DNA from: Cellulomonas chitinilytica
GTDB taxonomy: Bacteria > Actinomycetota > Actinomycetes > Actinomycetales > Cellulomonadaceae
Assembly (NCBI RefSeq): GCF_016862675.1
Contig: NZ_BONK01000019.1
Coordinates: 21,917 to 85,916, forward strand
DNA length: 64,000 bases
Reading direction: 5' to 3'
Shown here: one piece after another, positions 55,321 to 63,980 of the stretch
Layout: each line of letters begins with the position of its first letter
Numbering within the stretch: the stretch's first letter is position 1
The notes under the pieces: model-generated
Database searches by the model: none
Told to the model about the DNA's origin: nothing
Seen by the model: the letters and a program-made list of their open reading frames with translations, nothing else
Program-made: the position numbers and the translations under genes

Positions 55321-56844
55321 TCAGGCCGGGACGGGCACCGTCTCGTCCTCGTCACCCCCACCGACCGTGGCCGCGACCGGCGCGACGTCGGTGAGAGCCC
55401 AGGCCTCCTCGGCCACCGTCCGCGGCCAGACCAGAGCCGCGAGCAGGTACGCGAGCAGCGACGCGAGCGCCGCGTACATCGTCGGCCAGCCGTCGAAAGT
55501 CGCGTCGATCCACGAGTTCTCGATGTAGAGAACGTCGTTCGGGACGCCGTACATCGTCGGCGTCAGGACGAACAGCCCGAGCCGCACCGTGAGCCCCACG
55601 GCCATGGCCGCGACGGCCGCCCGCGTCCCGCCCCGCTTCCAGAACAGGCCGAGCAGGAACGGCACGACGAGGCCGGCGAGCATGAGGTCGAACGCGAGGG
55701 TCAGCAGGATGCCGGTCTGGGCGACCTCGAGCGCGATGAAGACGCCGAGCGCCACGATCGGCAGCATCGCGACCCGGGTCCAGCGCAGCAGCGGGTCCTT
55801 CACGCCGGGCTCGTCGACGATGCGCCGCACCCCGAAGATGTTGCGGACCGCGACGGCCGACGTCGCGAGGATCGCGCCCGACGCCGTCGAGAAGGACGCC
55901 GCGACGATGCCCGACAGCACGAGGATCGTCAGACCGGTCGGCGCGTAGTCGTCGAGCAGCGTGAAGAGCACGGGACCGTCCTCCGGGCTGAGGCCGAGCG
56001 TCGTCGCGGCGGTGAGGGCGATGAGCGCGTACGCGACGCCGACGAACGCGGTGCCGGCCGACGCGCTGAAGCACGCCCGGCGGGCGATCTGCGGGTTCCG
56101 GGCGGCGAAGATCCGCTGCATGAAGTCGATCGCGACGATGTCGCCGATGCCGAGCGCGATCAGCGTCGCCCAGTTGATCGGTGCGCCCGCGCTCGTCGAC
56201 GTGAGCTGCTCGAAGTCGAACGGCCCGGTGCCGGGCGCGATGTGGAACCCGATGGTCGTGCCGACCCACCACAGCATCCCGACGGTGGCGACACCGGTGA
56301 TGGTGATCTGGATGGCGGCCGTGTACGCGTCGGAGAACATGCCGCCGCCGACGGTGTACGCCAGCACGAGCACGACCGAGATGACGACGCCGACCCAGTA
56401 GTCGATCCCGAGGAACCGCTCCAGCAGGAACCCGCACGCCACGAGGTTGCCGGCCATGAGGATCGCGAACGCGAAGATCATCAGCACCGACGCCGCGACC
56501 TCCACGCCCCGCCCGTACCGCACCCGGTAGAAGTCGCCGAGCGTGAACAGCCCCATCCGGTTCATCGGCTTCGCCAGGAACAGCCCGGTGAGCAGCAGGC
56601 AGATCGCCAGCCCGATCGCGAGCGACGCCCCGGCCCAGAACCCGAACGACGCACTCAGGTCGGTGTTCCCGACGGTCGCGTTGGAGTCGACGGCCGCAGC
56701 CATGAGCGACGCCGCGACGAGCGGCACGCCGAGCCTTCGCCCGGCGACGAGATAGTTGGCGCTGTCGCCGTCGACCTTCCTCGCGACGACGATGCCGACG
56801 AGCACGACGGCGAGGACGGAGAGCCCGACTCCGGCGATGATCAT
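55321..56844 (-). CDS. Sodium:solute symporter (SSS family), predicted guanidine or urea importer
   Basis: A 507-residue transporter from ATG 56844 with GGAG six bases upstream. About thirteen helices are visible, with VGNTDLSASFGFWAGASLAIG and GIVAASFSTASGAILATSAVAV, the SSS signature with the Na+-site Ser/Thr. The C-terminal tail is short and acidic. The 20-bp operator before it is the same as that before the DUF1989/carboxylase operon, so it is probably the uptake system for that pathway's substrate. The substrate is inference; the family also carries acetate, proline and urea. Confidence 0.88.
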   Translation of the reverse strand: MIIAGVGLSVLAVVLVGIVVARKVDGDSANYLVAGRRLGVPLVAASLMAAAVDSNATVGNTDLSASFGFWAGASLAIGLAICLLLTGLFLAKPMNRMGLFTLGDFYRVRYGRGVEVAASVLMIFAFAILMAGNLVACGFLLERFLGIDYWVGVVISVVLVLAYTVGGGMFSDAYTAAIQITITGVATVGMLWWVGTTIGFHIAPGTGPFDFEQLTSTSAGAPINWATLIALGIGDIVAIDFMQRIFAARNPQIARRACFSASAGTAFVGVAYALIALTAATTLGLSPEDGPVLFTLLDDYAPTGLTILVLSGIVAASFSTASGAILATSAVAVRNIFGVRRIVDEPGVKDPLLRWTRVAMLPIVALGVFIALEVAQTGILLTLAFDLMLAGLVVPFLLGLFWKRGGTRAAVAAMAVGLTVRLGLFVLTPTMYGVPNDVLYIENSWIDATFDGWPTMYAALASLLAYLLAALVWPRTVAEEAWALTDVAPVAATVGGGDEDETVPVPA

Positions 56845-56913
56845 GGTCGCTCCGGGGTGCTGGGCCGCGCGGGTGGGGGCTCCGCTGCGGCAGGTCAGGG
56901 TGCGCTGTCGGAG

Positions 56914-56933
56914 TTTCTGTCGTCCGACAGGTT
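56914..56933 (-). promoter_or_regulatory. TetR-type operator before the symporter
   Basis: TTTCTGTCGTCCGACAGGTT: the arm TTTCTGTC is identical and the right arm GACAGGTT nearly identical to the site at 58591, with the same 4-base centre length. It lies 70 bp upstream of the symporter start. Confidence 0.7.
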
Positions 56934-57053
56934 CATTGACCACCCGACCTGTGTCAGGCCCGATGCACCCGTGCAACGCCTGTGTTAAATCACCGCCCGC
57001 TGAGTCCGCGCACACGCCCGCACACGCGAGGGCGCGCGTGCGCAGGCGCGTTC

Positions 57054-57094
57054 GGTGCTGCGTTCCTGCCTCCCAGCAGCAGGAACGCAGCACC
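57054..57094 (-). terminator. Terminator after the DUF402 gene
   Basis: GGTGCTGCGTTCCTGC (57054-57069) pairs perfectly with 57079-57094, a 16-bp stem and 9-nt loop, seven bases after the DUF402 stop. The remaining gap up to the symporter start holds the symporter operator and no visible gene. Confidence 0.85.
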
Positions 57095-57100
57095 CCGTGG

Positions 57101-57813
57101 TCAGTCGACCGTCGACGACCGCGACGGATCCACGTCCTTCCACCGCGCCGGCATCGGGACGGCTGCCCACCGCGGCTCGGGCAGCCAGACGTCCCAGTCG
57201 GCGTCGAAGGGCCACCGGGACTCCTGCGCCCTGCTCGTCAGCGTCTCGCCGACCTCACGGACGTGAGCCGCCTGGGCGGGGGTCACCGCGCCGTGCTCCA
57301 CCATCCAGGCGAGCTCGTCCTCGTCCTTGAGCACGACCCGCCACGGACCGCCGAGCGGGTCGCCGAGGCCGACGACGTCGAGCGCCCAGTCCTGGGTGTC
57401 GAAACCGATCGGCGACCGCCGCCACGGCGACTCGAGGTTGCCGTACCAGACGTCGGTCCAGCGCGTGCCGTCGTGCCACCGCCACACCGACCACGGGTCC
57501 CCTCGGCGATGGACCCGCACGACCGTCTCGCCCTCCCAGGCACGCTCGTCGTGCGACCCGTCCCACGCCGCGGGCAGGACGGTCCGCCCGTTCGGGCCGT
57601 CGCCCCGTCCCGCCTCGTCCGCACGGCCGAGCCGGGCCGGGTGCACACCACGACGACGTCGTCGCTGTCGACCACCACGGTGCCGGCCACGGCGAAGCCC
57701 ACGGCCACCCCGTGCGGGTCGCCGTGGTCACGGACGCTCCGGATCACGACCGGCGAGCCGCGGTCGAACGGGGGCGGCTCGGAGGAGGACGGCGGGACCT
57801 CGACGTCGAACAT
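57101..57813 (-). pseudogene. DUF402-family gene split by an apparent -1 frameshift
   Basis: From ATG 57813 the frame reads MFDVEVPPSS, FDRGSPVVIRSVRDHGDPHG and VVVVCTRPGSAV, the N-terminal part of a DUF402 protein, then turns into low-complexity Arg/Gly sequence. In the -1 frame, open from about 57646 to 57101, the rest of the domain appears: WEGETVVRVHR, WYGNLESPWRRSPIGFDTQD, LDVVGLGDPLGGPWRVVLKD and the final WPFDADWDVWLPEP. Joined near 57600-57650 they make one full-length protein. A one-base deletion, a sequencing error or programmed frameshifting would all give this. DUF402 proteins are small nucleotide-phosphatase-like enzymes. Confidence 0.75.
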
Positions 57814-57860
57814 CCGCCCAGGCTACGGACGGTGCCGGGCACGCGGGCCGGTTTCCGACG

Positions 57861-58499
57861 TCAGACGAGCGCGACGGCCGCCTTCTGGGCGGCCTCGATC
57901 CGCTGCTCGTCGCACCCGAGGAGCCGCAGCACCCCGTCGGCGACCGCGTCCGCGACCGCGACGGGGTCGAGCGACGCGGTGTCCCGACGCCGCAGGATCA
58001 CCGACTCGACGAGCCCCAGCACCAGCGGGCCGCGCTCCGTCCCCTCGGGGGCGACCGCTGCGGCGAGCTCGTCGTACCGCGCCCGCAGCCGGTCCCGCTG
58101 GGCGTGGAACTCGGCGAACTGGTCGCCGGCCACCTCGGGCAGCACGTACAACACCCCGAGGTTGAGCGGGCCGTCGGTGAGCAGCCGGACGTCGGCGTGG
58201 GCCAACGCCCAGAGGCGGGCCTCGGCCGGGTCGGACCCGGCGGCGAGCGCGTCGGCGAGCTCGACGGACGGCTGGACGGTGCCGAGCAGCAGCTCGAGCA
58301 GGATCGCGTCCTTGCCGGCGAAGTGGTGGTAGATCGACGCCTGCCGGACACCGGCGCGCTCGGCGACGGACCGGGTGCTGGTGGACGTGAAGCCCACCGT
58401 GCAGAACAGCGCGGCGGCGGCGTCGAGCACGTCCTGGCGCGTGTCGCGCTCACCGTGCGGGTCGCCGCTCGCACGGGGTCGACCGGGTCTGCGAGCCAT
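57861..58499 (-). CDS. TetR-family repressor, predicted regulator of the guanidine/urea locus
   Basis: A 212-residue regulator from ATG 58499. The HTH reads RQDVLDAAAALFCTVGFTST, then RSVAERAGVRQASIYHHFAG, a textbook TetR fold. The C-terminal ligand domain ends in LGCDEQRIEAAQKAAVALV. It is divergent from the catabolic operon; the shared gap holds the palindrome TTTCTGTC..GACAGAAA, which also occurs before the symporter, so it probably controls all three units. Ligand likely the substrate or a pathway intermediate. Confidence 0.9.
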   Translation of the reverse strand: MARRPGRPRASGDPHGERDTRQDVLDAAAALFCTVGFTSTSTRSVAERAGVRQASIYHHFAGKDAILLELLLGTVQPSVELADALAAGSDPAEARLWALAHADVRLLTDGPLNLGVLYVLPEVAGDQFAEFHAQRDRLRARYDELAAAVAPEGTERGPLVLGLVESVILRRRDTASLDPVAVADAVADGVLRLLGCDEQRIEAAQKAAVALV

Positions 58500-58590
58500 G
58501 GCCCGCCGAACGTATCACCGCCTGCTCAGGGCGCCGTAACGAGAGGTTTACACACCGGTCACCGGACCGGAACGGCCCGTCGGGACGCTG

Positions 58591-58610
58591 TTTCTGTCAG
58601 ACGACAGAAA
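58591..58610 (+). promoter_or_regulatory. TetR-type operator before the DUF1989/carboxylase operon
   Basis: TTTCTGTCAGACGACAGAAA: perfect 8-bp arms around a 4-base centre, 24 bp before ATG 58634 and 92 bp before the tetR start. Confidence 0.8.
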
Positions 58611-58633
58611 TGCACCGCAGACCAGGAGCGGAC

Positions 58634-59509
58634 ATGACGACGACGACCGGCAGCAGCACCGGCACGAGCACCGGCACGGCGACCACCGCCGGCGCCAAGG
58701 CCCACGCCCGCGCCCAGGAGGCCGCCCACCGGGGCCGGGTCACCACGATGCCGACGGTGCCCGCGAGCGCCTGGCTCGACCCCCCGCAGGGCGTCGCGCC
58801 GAAGGACCTCGTGCACGCCGAGGTCGTCGCGGGCGGCGGGTACACGCACCTCGTCGTCGCCCGCGGCACGCACGTGCGCCTGACGGACGTCGCCGGGGAC
58901 GCGTGCGCGCACGTGCTGGCCTACCGCGCGGACCGCCCGTGGGAGCGGCTCAACGTCGCGGACACCGTGAAGGTGCAGTGGCAGGTGTACCTGACGACCG
59001 GGCACCTGCTGCTGTCGGACGCAGGGCGGGTGCTGGCGTCGGTCGTCGGGGACACGTCCGGCCGGCAGGACGCGCTCTACGGGACGACGACGAGGGCCCG
59101 CAACGAGCAGCGCTACGGCGACGGTTCGCCGCAGGGCGCCTCGCCCGCGGGTCGGGAGCTGTTCGCGCTGGCTGCCGCGAAGCACGGGCTGTCCCGCCGG
59201 GACCTGCCGCCGAGCATCTCGTTCTTCCAGGGCGTCCGGATCGACGCCGAGGGGCGCCCGCACTTCGAGGGTTCGGCCGGCCCGCGCCGGGAGCTGACGA
59301 TCCGCGCCGAGGCCCCGCTCATCCTGCTCGTCGCGAACACGGCGCACCCGCTCGACCCTCGCCCGGAGTTCACGAGCACCCCGCTGGAGGTGCTCGCGTG
59401 GAAGGGCCGCGCGGCCGACGAGTCCGACCCGCTGTGGACCGCCACGCCCGAGGGCCGCCGCGCCTTCGCCAACACCGTCGCCGACCTGACCGCCCGGGGG
59501 ATCGCATGA
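58634..59509 (+). CDS. DUF1989 protein 1 (urea-amidolyase-associated; likely carboxyguanidine deiminase subunit)
   Basis: A 291-residue protein from ATG 58634 behind AGGAGCGG. After a Ser/Thr/Gly-rich start it reads RGTHVRLTDVAGDACAHVL, VQWQVYLTTGHLLLSD and ISFFQGVRIDAEGR, matching UAAP1 of the DUF1989 family. These were long annotated with urea metabolism, but DUF1989 pairs are now known to form carboxyguanidine deiminase, which turns carboxyguanidine into allophanate. The next gene overlaps by ATGA. Confidence 0.88.
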   Translation: MTTTTGSSTGTSTGTATTAGAKAHARAQEAAHRGRVTTMPTVPASAWLDPPQGVAPKDLVHAEVVAGGGYTHLVVARGTHVRLTDVAGDACAHVLAYRADRPWERLNVADTVKVQWQVYLTTGHLLLSDAGRVLASVVGDTSGRQDALYGTTTRARNEQRYGDGSPQGASPAGRELFALAAAKHGLSRRDLPPSISFFQGVRIDAEGRPHFEGSAGPRRELTIRAEAPLILLVANTAHPLDPRPEFTSTPLEVLAWKGRAADESDPLWTATPEGRRAFANTVADLTARGIA

Positions 59510-60168
59510 CCACCGACCTGACCGCCGCCGAGCGGGCGTCCGGCGAGCCGGGCGTCGTGCTCGTCGACGACGTCGTGCCCGCCCGCGCCCCGTGGTCCGC
59601 GGTGGTCGCCGCCGGGGACACCCTGACGATCGTCGACCTCGGCGGCAACCAGGCCGTCGACTTCCTCGTCTACGACGCGCACGACACCTCGCTGCGGTAC
59701 AGCGCCCCCGACACCATCCAGGCGCAGGACTCGATCTTCCTGACGACGGGCTCGGTGCTGCGCGACTGCGAGCACGGCCCGCTCATGACGGTCACGGCCG
59801 ACACGTGCGGCCGGCACGACACCCTCGGCGGCGCGTGCTCGAAGGAGTCGAACACCCTGCGCTACGGCCACCACACCGCCGCGCAGCACGCCTGTGCGGA
59901 GAACTTCCTCGCGGAGGGCGGGCGGCACGGCCTGGGCAAGCGGGACCTCGTGTCGAACATCAACTGGTACATGAACGTGCCCGTGGACCCGGACGGCGCG
60001 CTGGGCATCGTCGACGGCATCTCCGCCCCCGGCCTGTCGGTCAGCCTCCGGGCCGAGCGCGACGTGCTCGTCGTGGTCTCGAACTGCCCGCAGGTCAACA
60101 ACCCGTGCAACGGCTTCGACCCGACGCCGGTCCGCATGGTCGTCACGCGCACGGGAGAGACCTCATGA
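59506..60168 (+). CDS. DUF1989 protein 2 (urea-amidolyase-associated; likely carboxyguanidine deiminase subunit)
   Basis: A 220-residue protein. It has LGGNQAVDFLVYDAHDTSLR, ADTCGRHDTLGGACSKESN, and HACAENFLAEGGRHGL, then NINWYMNVPVDPDG and NCPQVNNPCNGFDPTP. The Cys and His residues are those conserved in UAAP2 as metal or active-site groups. It forms the second subunit of carboxyguanidine deiminase. Overlaps its neighbours by four bases on both sides. Confidence 0.9.
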   Translation: MTTDLTAAERASGEPGVVLVDDVVPARAPWSAVVAAGDTLTIVDLGGNQAVDFLVYDAHDTSLRYSAPDTIQAQDSIFLTTGSVLRDCEHGPLMTVTADTCGRHDTLGGACSKESNTLRYGHHTAAQHACAENFLAEGGRHGLGKRDLVSNINWYMNVPVDPDGALGIVDGISAPGLSVSLRAERDVLVVVSNCPQVNNPCNGFDPTPVRMVVTRTGETS

Positions 60169-63100
60169 CGTTCGACACCCTGCTCGTCGCGAACCGCGGC
60201 GAGATCGCCGTCCGGATCCTGCGCACCGCCCGCGACCTGGGCCTGCGCACGGTCGCGGTGTACTCGGACGCCGACGCGGGCGCCCCGCACGTGCACCTCG
60301 CGGACACCGCCGTCCGCCTCGGCCCGGCCCCGGCCGCCCAGTCGTACCTGCGCCACGACGCGATCGTCGAGGCCGCCCTGGCCACCGGCGCGGGCGCGGT
60401 CCACCCCGGCTACGGCTTCCTGTCGGAGAACGCGGCGTTCGCCCGCGCGGCCGAGGCGGCGGGTGTCGCGTTCGTCGGCCCGACGCCCGAGCAGCTCGAG
60501 CTGTTCGGCTCCAAGCACACCGCGCGTGACGCGGCCCGGGCGGTCGGGATGCCGATGCTCACCGGCACCGGCCTGCTCGACACGCTCGACGAGGCGCAGG
60601 CCGAGGCGGCGCGCATCGGCTTCCCGGTGATGCTCAAGGCGACGGCGGGCGGCGGCGGCATCGGCATGCGCGCGTGCCACTCGCCCGACGAGCTCGCCGC
60701 CGCGTGGGAGGCCGTCCGGCGCACGGCGGGTGCGGCGTTCGGGTCCGCCGGCGTGTACCTGGAACGGCTGATCACGGCGGCACGGCACGTCGAGGTGCAG
60801 GTGTTCGGCGACGGGCTCGGCCGGGTCGTCACGCTCGGCGACCGGGACTGCTCGTTGCAGCGGCGGCACCAGAAGGTCGTCGAGGAGGCCCCGGCACCGG
60901 CGCTGCCCGACGAGGTCCGCGAGCGCATCGCGTCCGCGGCCCGGGACCTGGCCGCGTCGGTGTCCTACCGGTCGGCGGGCACGGTCGAGTACGTGTACGA
61001 CGCGGAGCGCCGGGAGGCCGCGTTCCTCGAGGTCAACACGCGCCTGCAGGTGGAGCACCCGGTCACGGAGGCCGTGTTCGGGGTGGACCTCGTCGCGTGG
61101 ATGATCCGACTGGCGCAGGGCGACACGGCCGTGGTCGACACGCCGCTGCACCCGAGCGGCGCCGCCGTCGAGGCCCGCGTCTACGCGGAGAACCCGGACC
61201 GCGACCACCTCCCGTCGGCGGGCACGATCACGGCGTTCGAGACGGCCCCGACCGCCCGCGTCGACACGTGGATCGCGCCGGGAATCGAGGTGTCGACCCA
61301 CTACGACCCGCTGCTGGCGAAGGTGGTCACGGCCGGGTCGAACCGGGACGAGGCGTGGCGTGCGCTCGACGACGCCCTCGCGCAGACCCGCGTCGACGGC
61401 ATCGCCACGAACCTCGGCCTGCTCCGCACGATCGTGCACGCCCCCGAGGTCGCCGAGGCGCTGCACCACACGGGCACCCTCGCGCACCTGCACGACGAGT
61501 CGCCGCGGCTGGAGGTCGTCCGGCCCGGGATGCTCACCGCCGTCCAGGACTGGCCCGGCCGGACCGGTCTGTGGCACGTCGGCATCCCGCCGTCGGGCCC
61601 GATGGACGACCTGTCGTTCCGGCTCGGCAACCGCGCGCTCGGCAACCCCGAGGGCGCTCCCGGCCTGGAGTGCACGATGGCCGGGCCGGAGCTCAGGTTC
61701 GTCACGGGGGCGACCGTCATGGTGACCGGTGCGCCGACCCCCGTCACGCTCGACGGCGAGCCGGTGCCGCAGTGGGAGCCCGTCGACGTCCCCGCGGGGG
61801 GCGTGCTCGCGATCGGCACCCCGACCGCCGGGATGCGCACGTACCTGCTGGTCCGCGGCGGTCTCGACGTGCCGCGCGTGCTCGGGTCGGCGGCGACGTT
61901 CGACCTCGGGAGGATCGGCGGCGCCACGGGTGTGCCGCTGCGCACGGGCGACCTGATCGGCCTCGGCGGCACTGCGTCGGGCGGCACGTCGCCCGCCCCC
62001 GGCCCGGTCCCGGCGGCAGACCGCCCGACGATCACGGGCACCTGGGCCGTCGGCGCCCTCGAGGGCCCGCACGCGGCGCCCGAGTTCTTCACGCCCGACG
62101 ACGTCGCCGAGTTCTACGCCGCCACCTGGTCGGTGCACTTCAACTCGGCCCGCACCGGCGTCCGGCTCGTCGGCCCCAAGCCGACGTGGGCCCGCTCCGA
62201 CGGCGGGGAGGCCGGTCTGCACCCGTCGAACATCCACGACACCCCGTACGCGGTGGGCGCGGTCGACTACACCGGCGACCTGCCGATCCTGCTGGGCCCC
62301 GACGGCCCGTCGCTGGGCGGCTTCACCTGCCCGGCGACGGTCGCGCTCGGGCAGCTGTGGAAGCTCGGCCAGCTCCGCCCGGGCGACGAGGTCCGCTTCG
62401 TGCCCGTCGACGAGCCGCAGGCGGACCTGCTGCGCCGACGCCCCACGGCCGTCCCGGTGCCGAGCCGCAAGGCCCACGACGACGGCGGCATCCTCGCCCG
62501 TCGGGAGAGCGACACGCTCGTCACGTACCGCCGCAACGGCGACGACAACCTGCTCGTCGAGTACGGCGAGATGCGCCTCGACCTGGCCTCCCGGATGCGC
62601 GTGCACGCCCTCGCCGAGGCGGTGCAGCAGCGCGTCGACCACGACGGGCTGCGCGGCGTCGTCGACCTCACGCCCGGCATCCGGTCGCTCCAGCTCCACA
62701 CCGACCCCGACACGCTGCCCCTGCGCCGCGCGCTGGACCTCGTCCAGGAGATCGAGCAGACCCTCCCGTCGACCACGGACCTCGTCGTCCCGTCCCGCAC
62801 GGTCCACCTGCCGCTGTCCTGGGACGACCCGGCCACCCGCGAGGCGATCGAGCGGTACATGGCGGGCGTGCGCGACGACGCCCCGTGGTGCCCGTGGAAC
62901 ATCGAGTTCATCCGCCGCATCAACGGCCTGGGCTCCGTCGACGACGTGTACCGGACGGTGTTCGACGCGTCCTACCTGGTCATGGGCCTGGGCGACGTCT
63001 ACCTGGGCGCCCCCGTCGCGACCCCGCTGGACCCCCGGCACCGCCTCGTCACCACGAAGTACAACCCGGCCCGCACGTGGACCCCGCAGAACGCGGTCGG

Positions 63101-63758
63101 CATCGGCGGCGCGTACCTGTGCATCTACGGCATGGAGGGCCCGGGCGGGTACCAGTTCGTCGGCCGCACCATCCAGGTGTGGGACACGCACGCCCGGCAC
63201 CGGCCGTTCGAGCCGGGCACCCCGTGGCTGCTGCGGTTCTTCGACGTGATCCGCTGGCACCCCGTCGGCGCCGACGAGCTGCTCGACATGCGCGCCGACA
63301 TGGCCGCCGGCCGGCTCGACGTCCGCATCGACGACGGCACCTTCTCGCTCGCCGAGCACGAGCGGTTCCTCGCCGCGAACGCGTCGTCGATCGCCGACTT
63401 CCAGCGGACCCAGTCGGCCGCGTTCGGCGCCGAGCGGTCCGCGTGGGAGGCCGCCGGCGAGTTCGACCGCCGCGACCCCGAGCCCGTCCTGGCGGCCGCG
63501 GGCACCGACGTCCCCGACGGCTGCGAGGGCGTCGAGGCCCCGTTCGTCGCGACGGTGTTCCGCATCGACGTCCGCCCCGGCGACCTCGTCGCACCCGGCC
63601 AGCAGCTCCTCGCCCTGGAGGCCATGAAGATGGAGGCGCCCGTCACGGCGACGGTCGGCGGCACGGTCGTCGACATCGTCGTGACCCCCGGCGACCAGGT
63701 CGGCCCGGGCCAGGTCCTCGTGATCGTCCAGCCGGAGGCCGTCGCCACGGCGGCCTGA
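60165..63758 (+). CDS. Biotin-dependent urea/guanidine carboxylase
   Basis: A 1197-residue enzyme from ATG 60165. Biotin carboxylase comes first (LLVANRGEIAVRILRTARDL at 5-24, KATAGGGGIGMRACHS, EVNTRLQVEHPVTE). The carboxyltransferase follows from about 450 (RPGMLTAVQDWPGRTGLWHV, TSKYNP-like TKYNPARTWTPQNAVGIGG). The C-terminal BCCP carries ALEAMKMEAPV with the biotinyl Lys at about residue 1155. The domain order is that of urea carboxylase. Association with two DUF1989 genes suggests the substrate is guanidine. Allophanate hydrolase is not in the window. Confidence 0.93.
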   Translation: MTFDTLLVANRGEIAVRILRTARDLGLRTVAVYSDADAGAPHVHLADTAVRLGPAPAAQSYLRHDAIVEAALATGAGAVHPGYGFLSENAAFARAAEAAGVAFVGPTPEQLELFGSKHTARDAARAVGMPMLTGTGLLDTLDEAQAEAARIGFPVMLKATAGGGGIGMRACHSPDELAAAWEAVRRTAGAAFGSAGVYLERLITAARHVEVQVFGDGLGRVVTLGDRDCSLQRRHQKVVEEAPAPALPDEVRERIASAARDLAASVSYRSAGTVEYVYDAERREAAFLEVNTRLQVEHPVTEAVFGVDLVAWMIRLAQGDTAVVDTPLHPSGAAVEARVYAENPDRDHLPSAGTITAFETAPTARVDTWIAPGIEVSTHYDPLLAKVVTAGSNRDEAWRALDDALAQTRVDGIATNLGLLRTIVHAPEVAEALHHTGTLAHLHDESPRLEVVRPGMLTAVQDWPGRTGLWHVGIPPSGPMDDLSFRLGNRALGNPEGAPGLECTMAGPELRFVTGATVMVTGAPTPVTLDGEPVPQWEPVDVPAGGVLAIGTPTAGMRTYLLVRGGLDVPRVLGSAATFDLGRIGGATGVPLRTGDLIGLGGTASGGTSPAPGPVPAADRPTITGTWAVGALEGPHAAPEFFTPDDVAEFYAATWSVHFNSARTGVRLVGPKPTWARSDGGEAGLHPSNIHDTPYAVGAVDYTGDLPILLGPDGPSLGGFTCPATVALGQLWKLGQLRPGDEVRFVPVDEPQADLLRRRPTAVPVPSRKAHDDGGILARRESDTLVTYRRNGDDNLLVEYGEMRLDLASRMRVHALAEAVQQRVDHDGLRGVVDLTPGIRSLQLHTDPDTLPLRRALDLVQEIEQTLPSTTDLVVPSRTVHLPLSWDDPATREAIERYMAGVRDDAPWCPWNIEFIRRINGLGSVDDVYRTVFDASYLVMGLGDVYLGAPVATPLDPRHRLVTTKYNPARTWTPQNAVGIGGAYLCIYGMEGPGGYQFVGRTIQVWDTHARHRPFEPGTPWLLRFFDVIRWHPVGADELLDMRADMAAGRLDVRIDDGTFSLAEHERFLAANASSIADFQRTQSAAFGAERSAWEAAGEFDRRDPEPVLAAAGTDVPDGCEGVEAPFVATVFRIDVRPGDLVAPGQQLLALEAMKMEAPVTATVGGTVVDIVVTPGDQVGPGQVLVIVQPEAVATAA

Positions 63759-63802
63759 CCAACCTCCCGCCCCGCGCTCCCCTCTCCCCTTCCGACCCAG
63801 CC

Positions 63803-63868
63803 GAGAACGTGAGTTCGGGGTGAGAACGTCACTTCGAAGTCACGTTCTCACCCCGAACTCACGTTCTC
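63803..63868 (+). terminator. Long inverted repeat after the carboxylase gene (27-bp perfect stem)
   Basis: The stem 63803-63829 pairs exactly with 63842-63868; the 12-base centre contains the palindrome ACTTCGAAGT, so the whole element can fold nearly end to end. Each arm contains two copies of GAGAACGT. It lies 44 bp after the stop codon and probably ends the operon, but its length and inner repeats are unusual for a plain terminator. Confidence 0.75.
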
Positions 63869-63905
63869 CCCGCAGAGGCGCGGGGTGGGGCGGCGCGGGG
63901 CGGGG

Positions 63906-63980
63906 CGGCGCGGGTGAGCGCGGGGCGGGGCGGTGCGGGTGAGCGCGGGTGGGGGCGGCCCGGGTGAGCGCGGGTGGGGG
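63906..63980 (+). repeat. G-rich tandem repeat, three 25-bp units
   Basis: Units at 63906, 63931 and 63956 share CGG..CGGGTGAGCGCGGG followed by a G run. The plus strand is strongly G-biased with many GGG/GGGG runs, so G-quadruplexes could form. No open gene is seen. The perfect 18-bp palindrome CGGCGCCGCGCGGCGCCG follows at 63981-63998. Confidence 0.8.

Noticed and set aside
58500..58633. Guanidine riboswitch in front of the DUF1989/carboxylase operon
   Set aside because: I looked for conserved ykkC-type or mini-ykkC features (paired ACGR loops) and saw none; the TetR operator explains control better.
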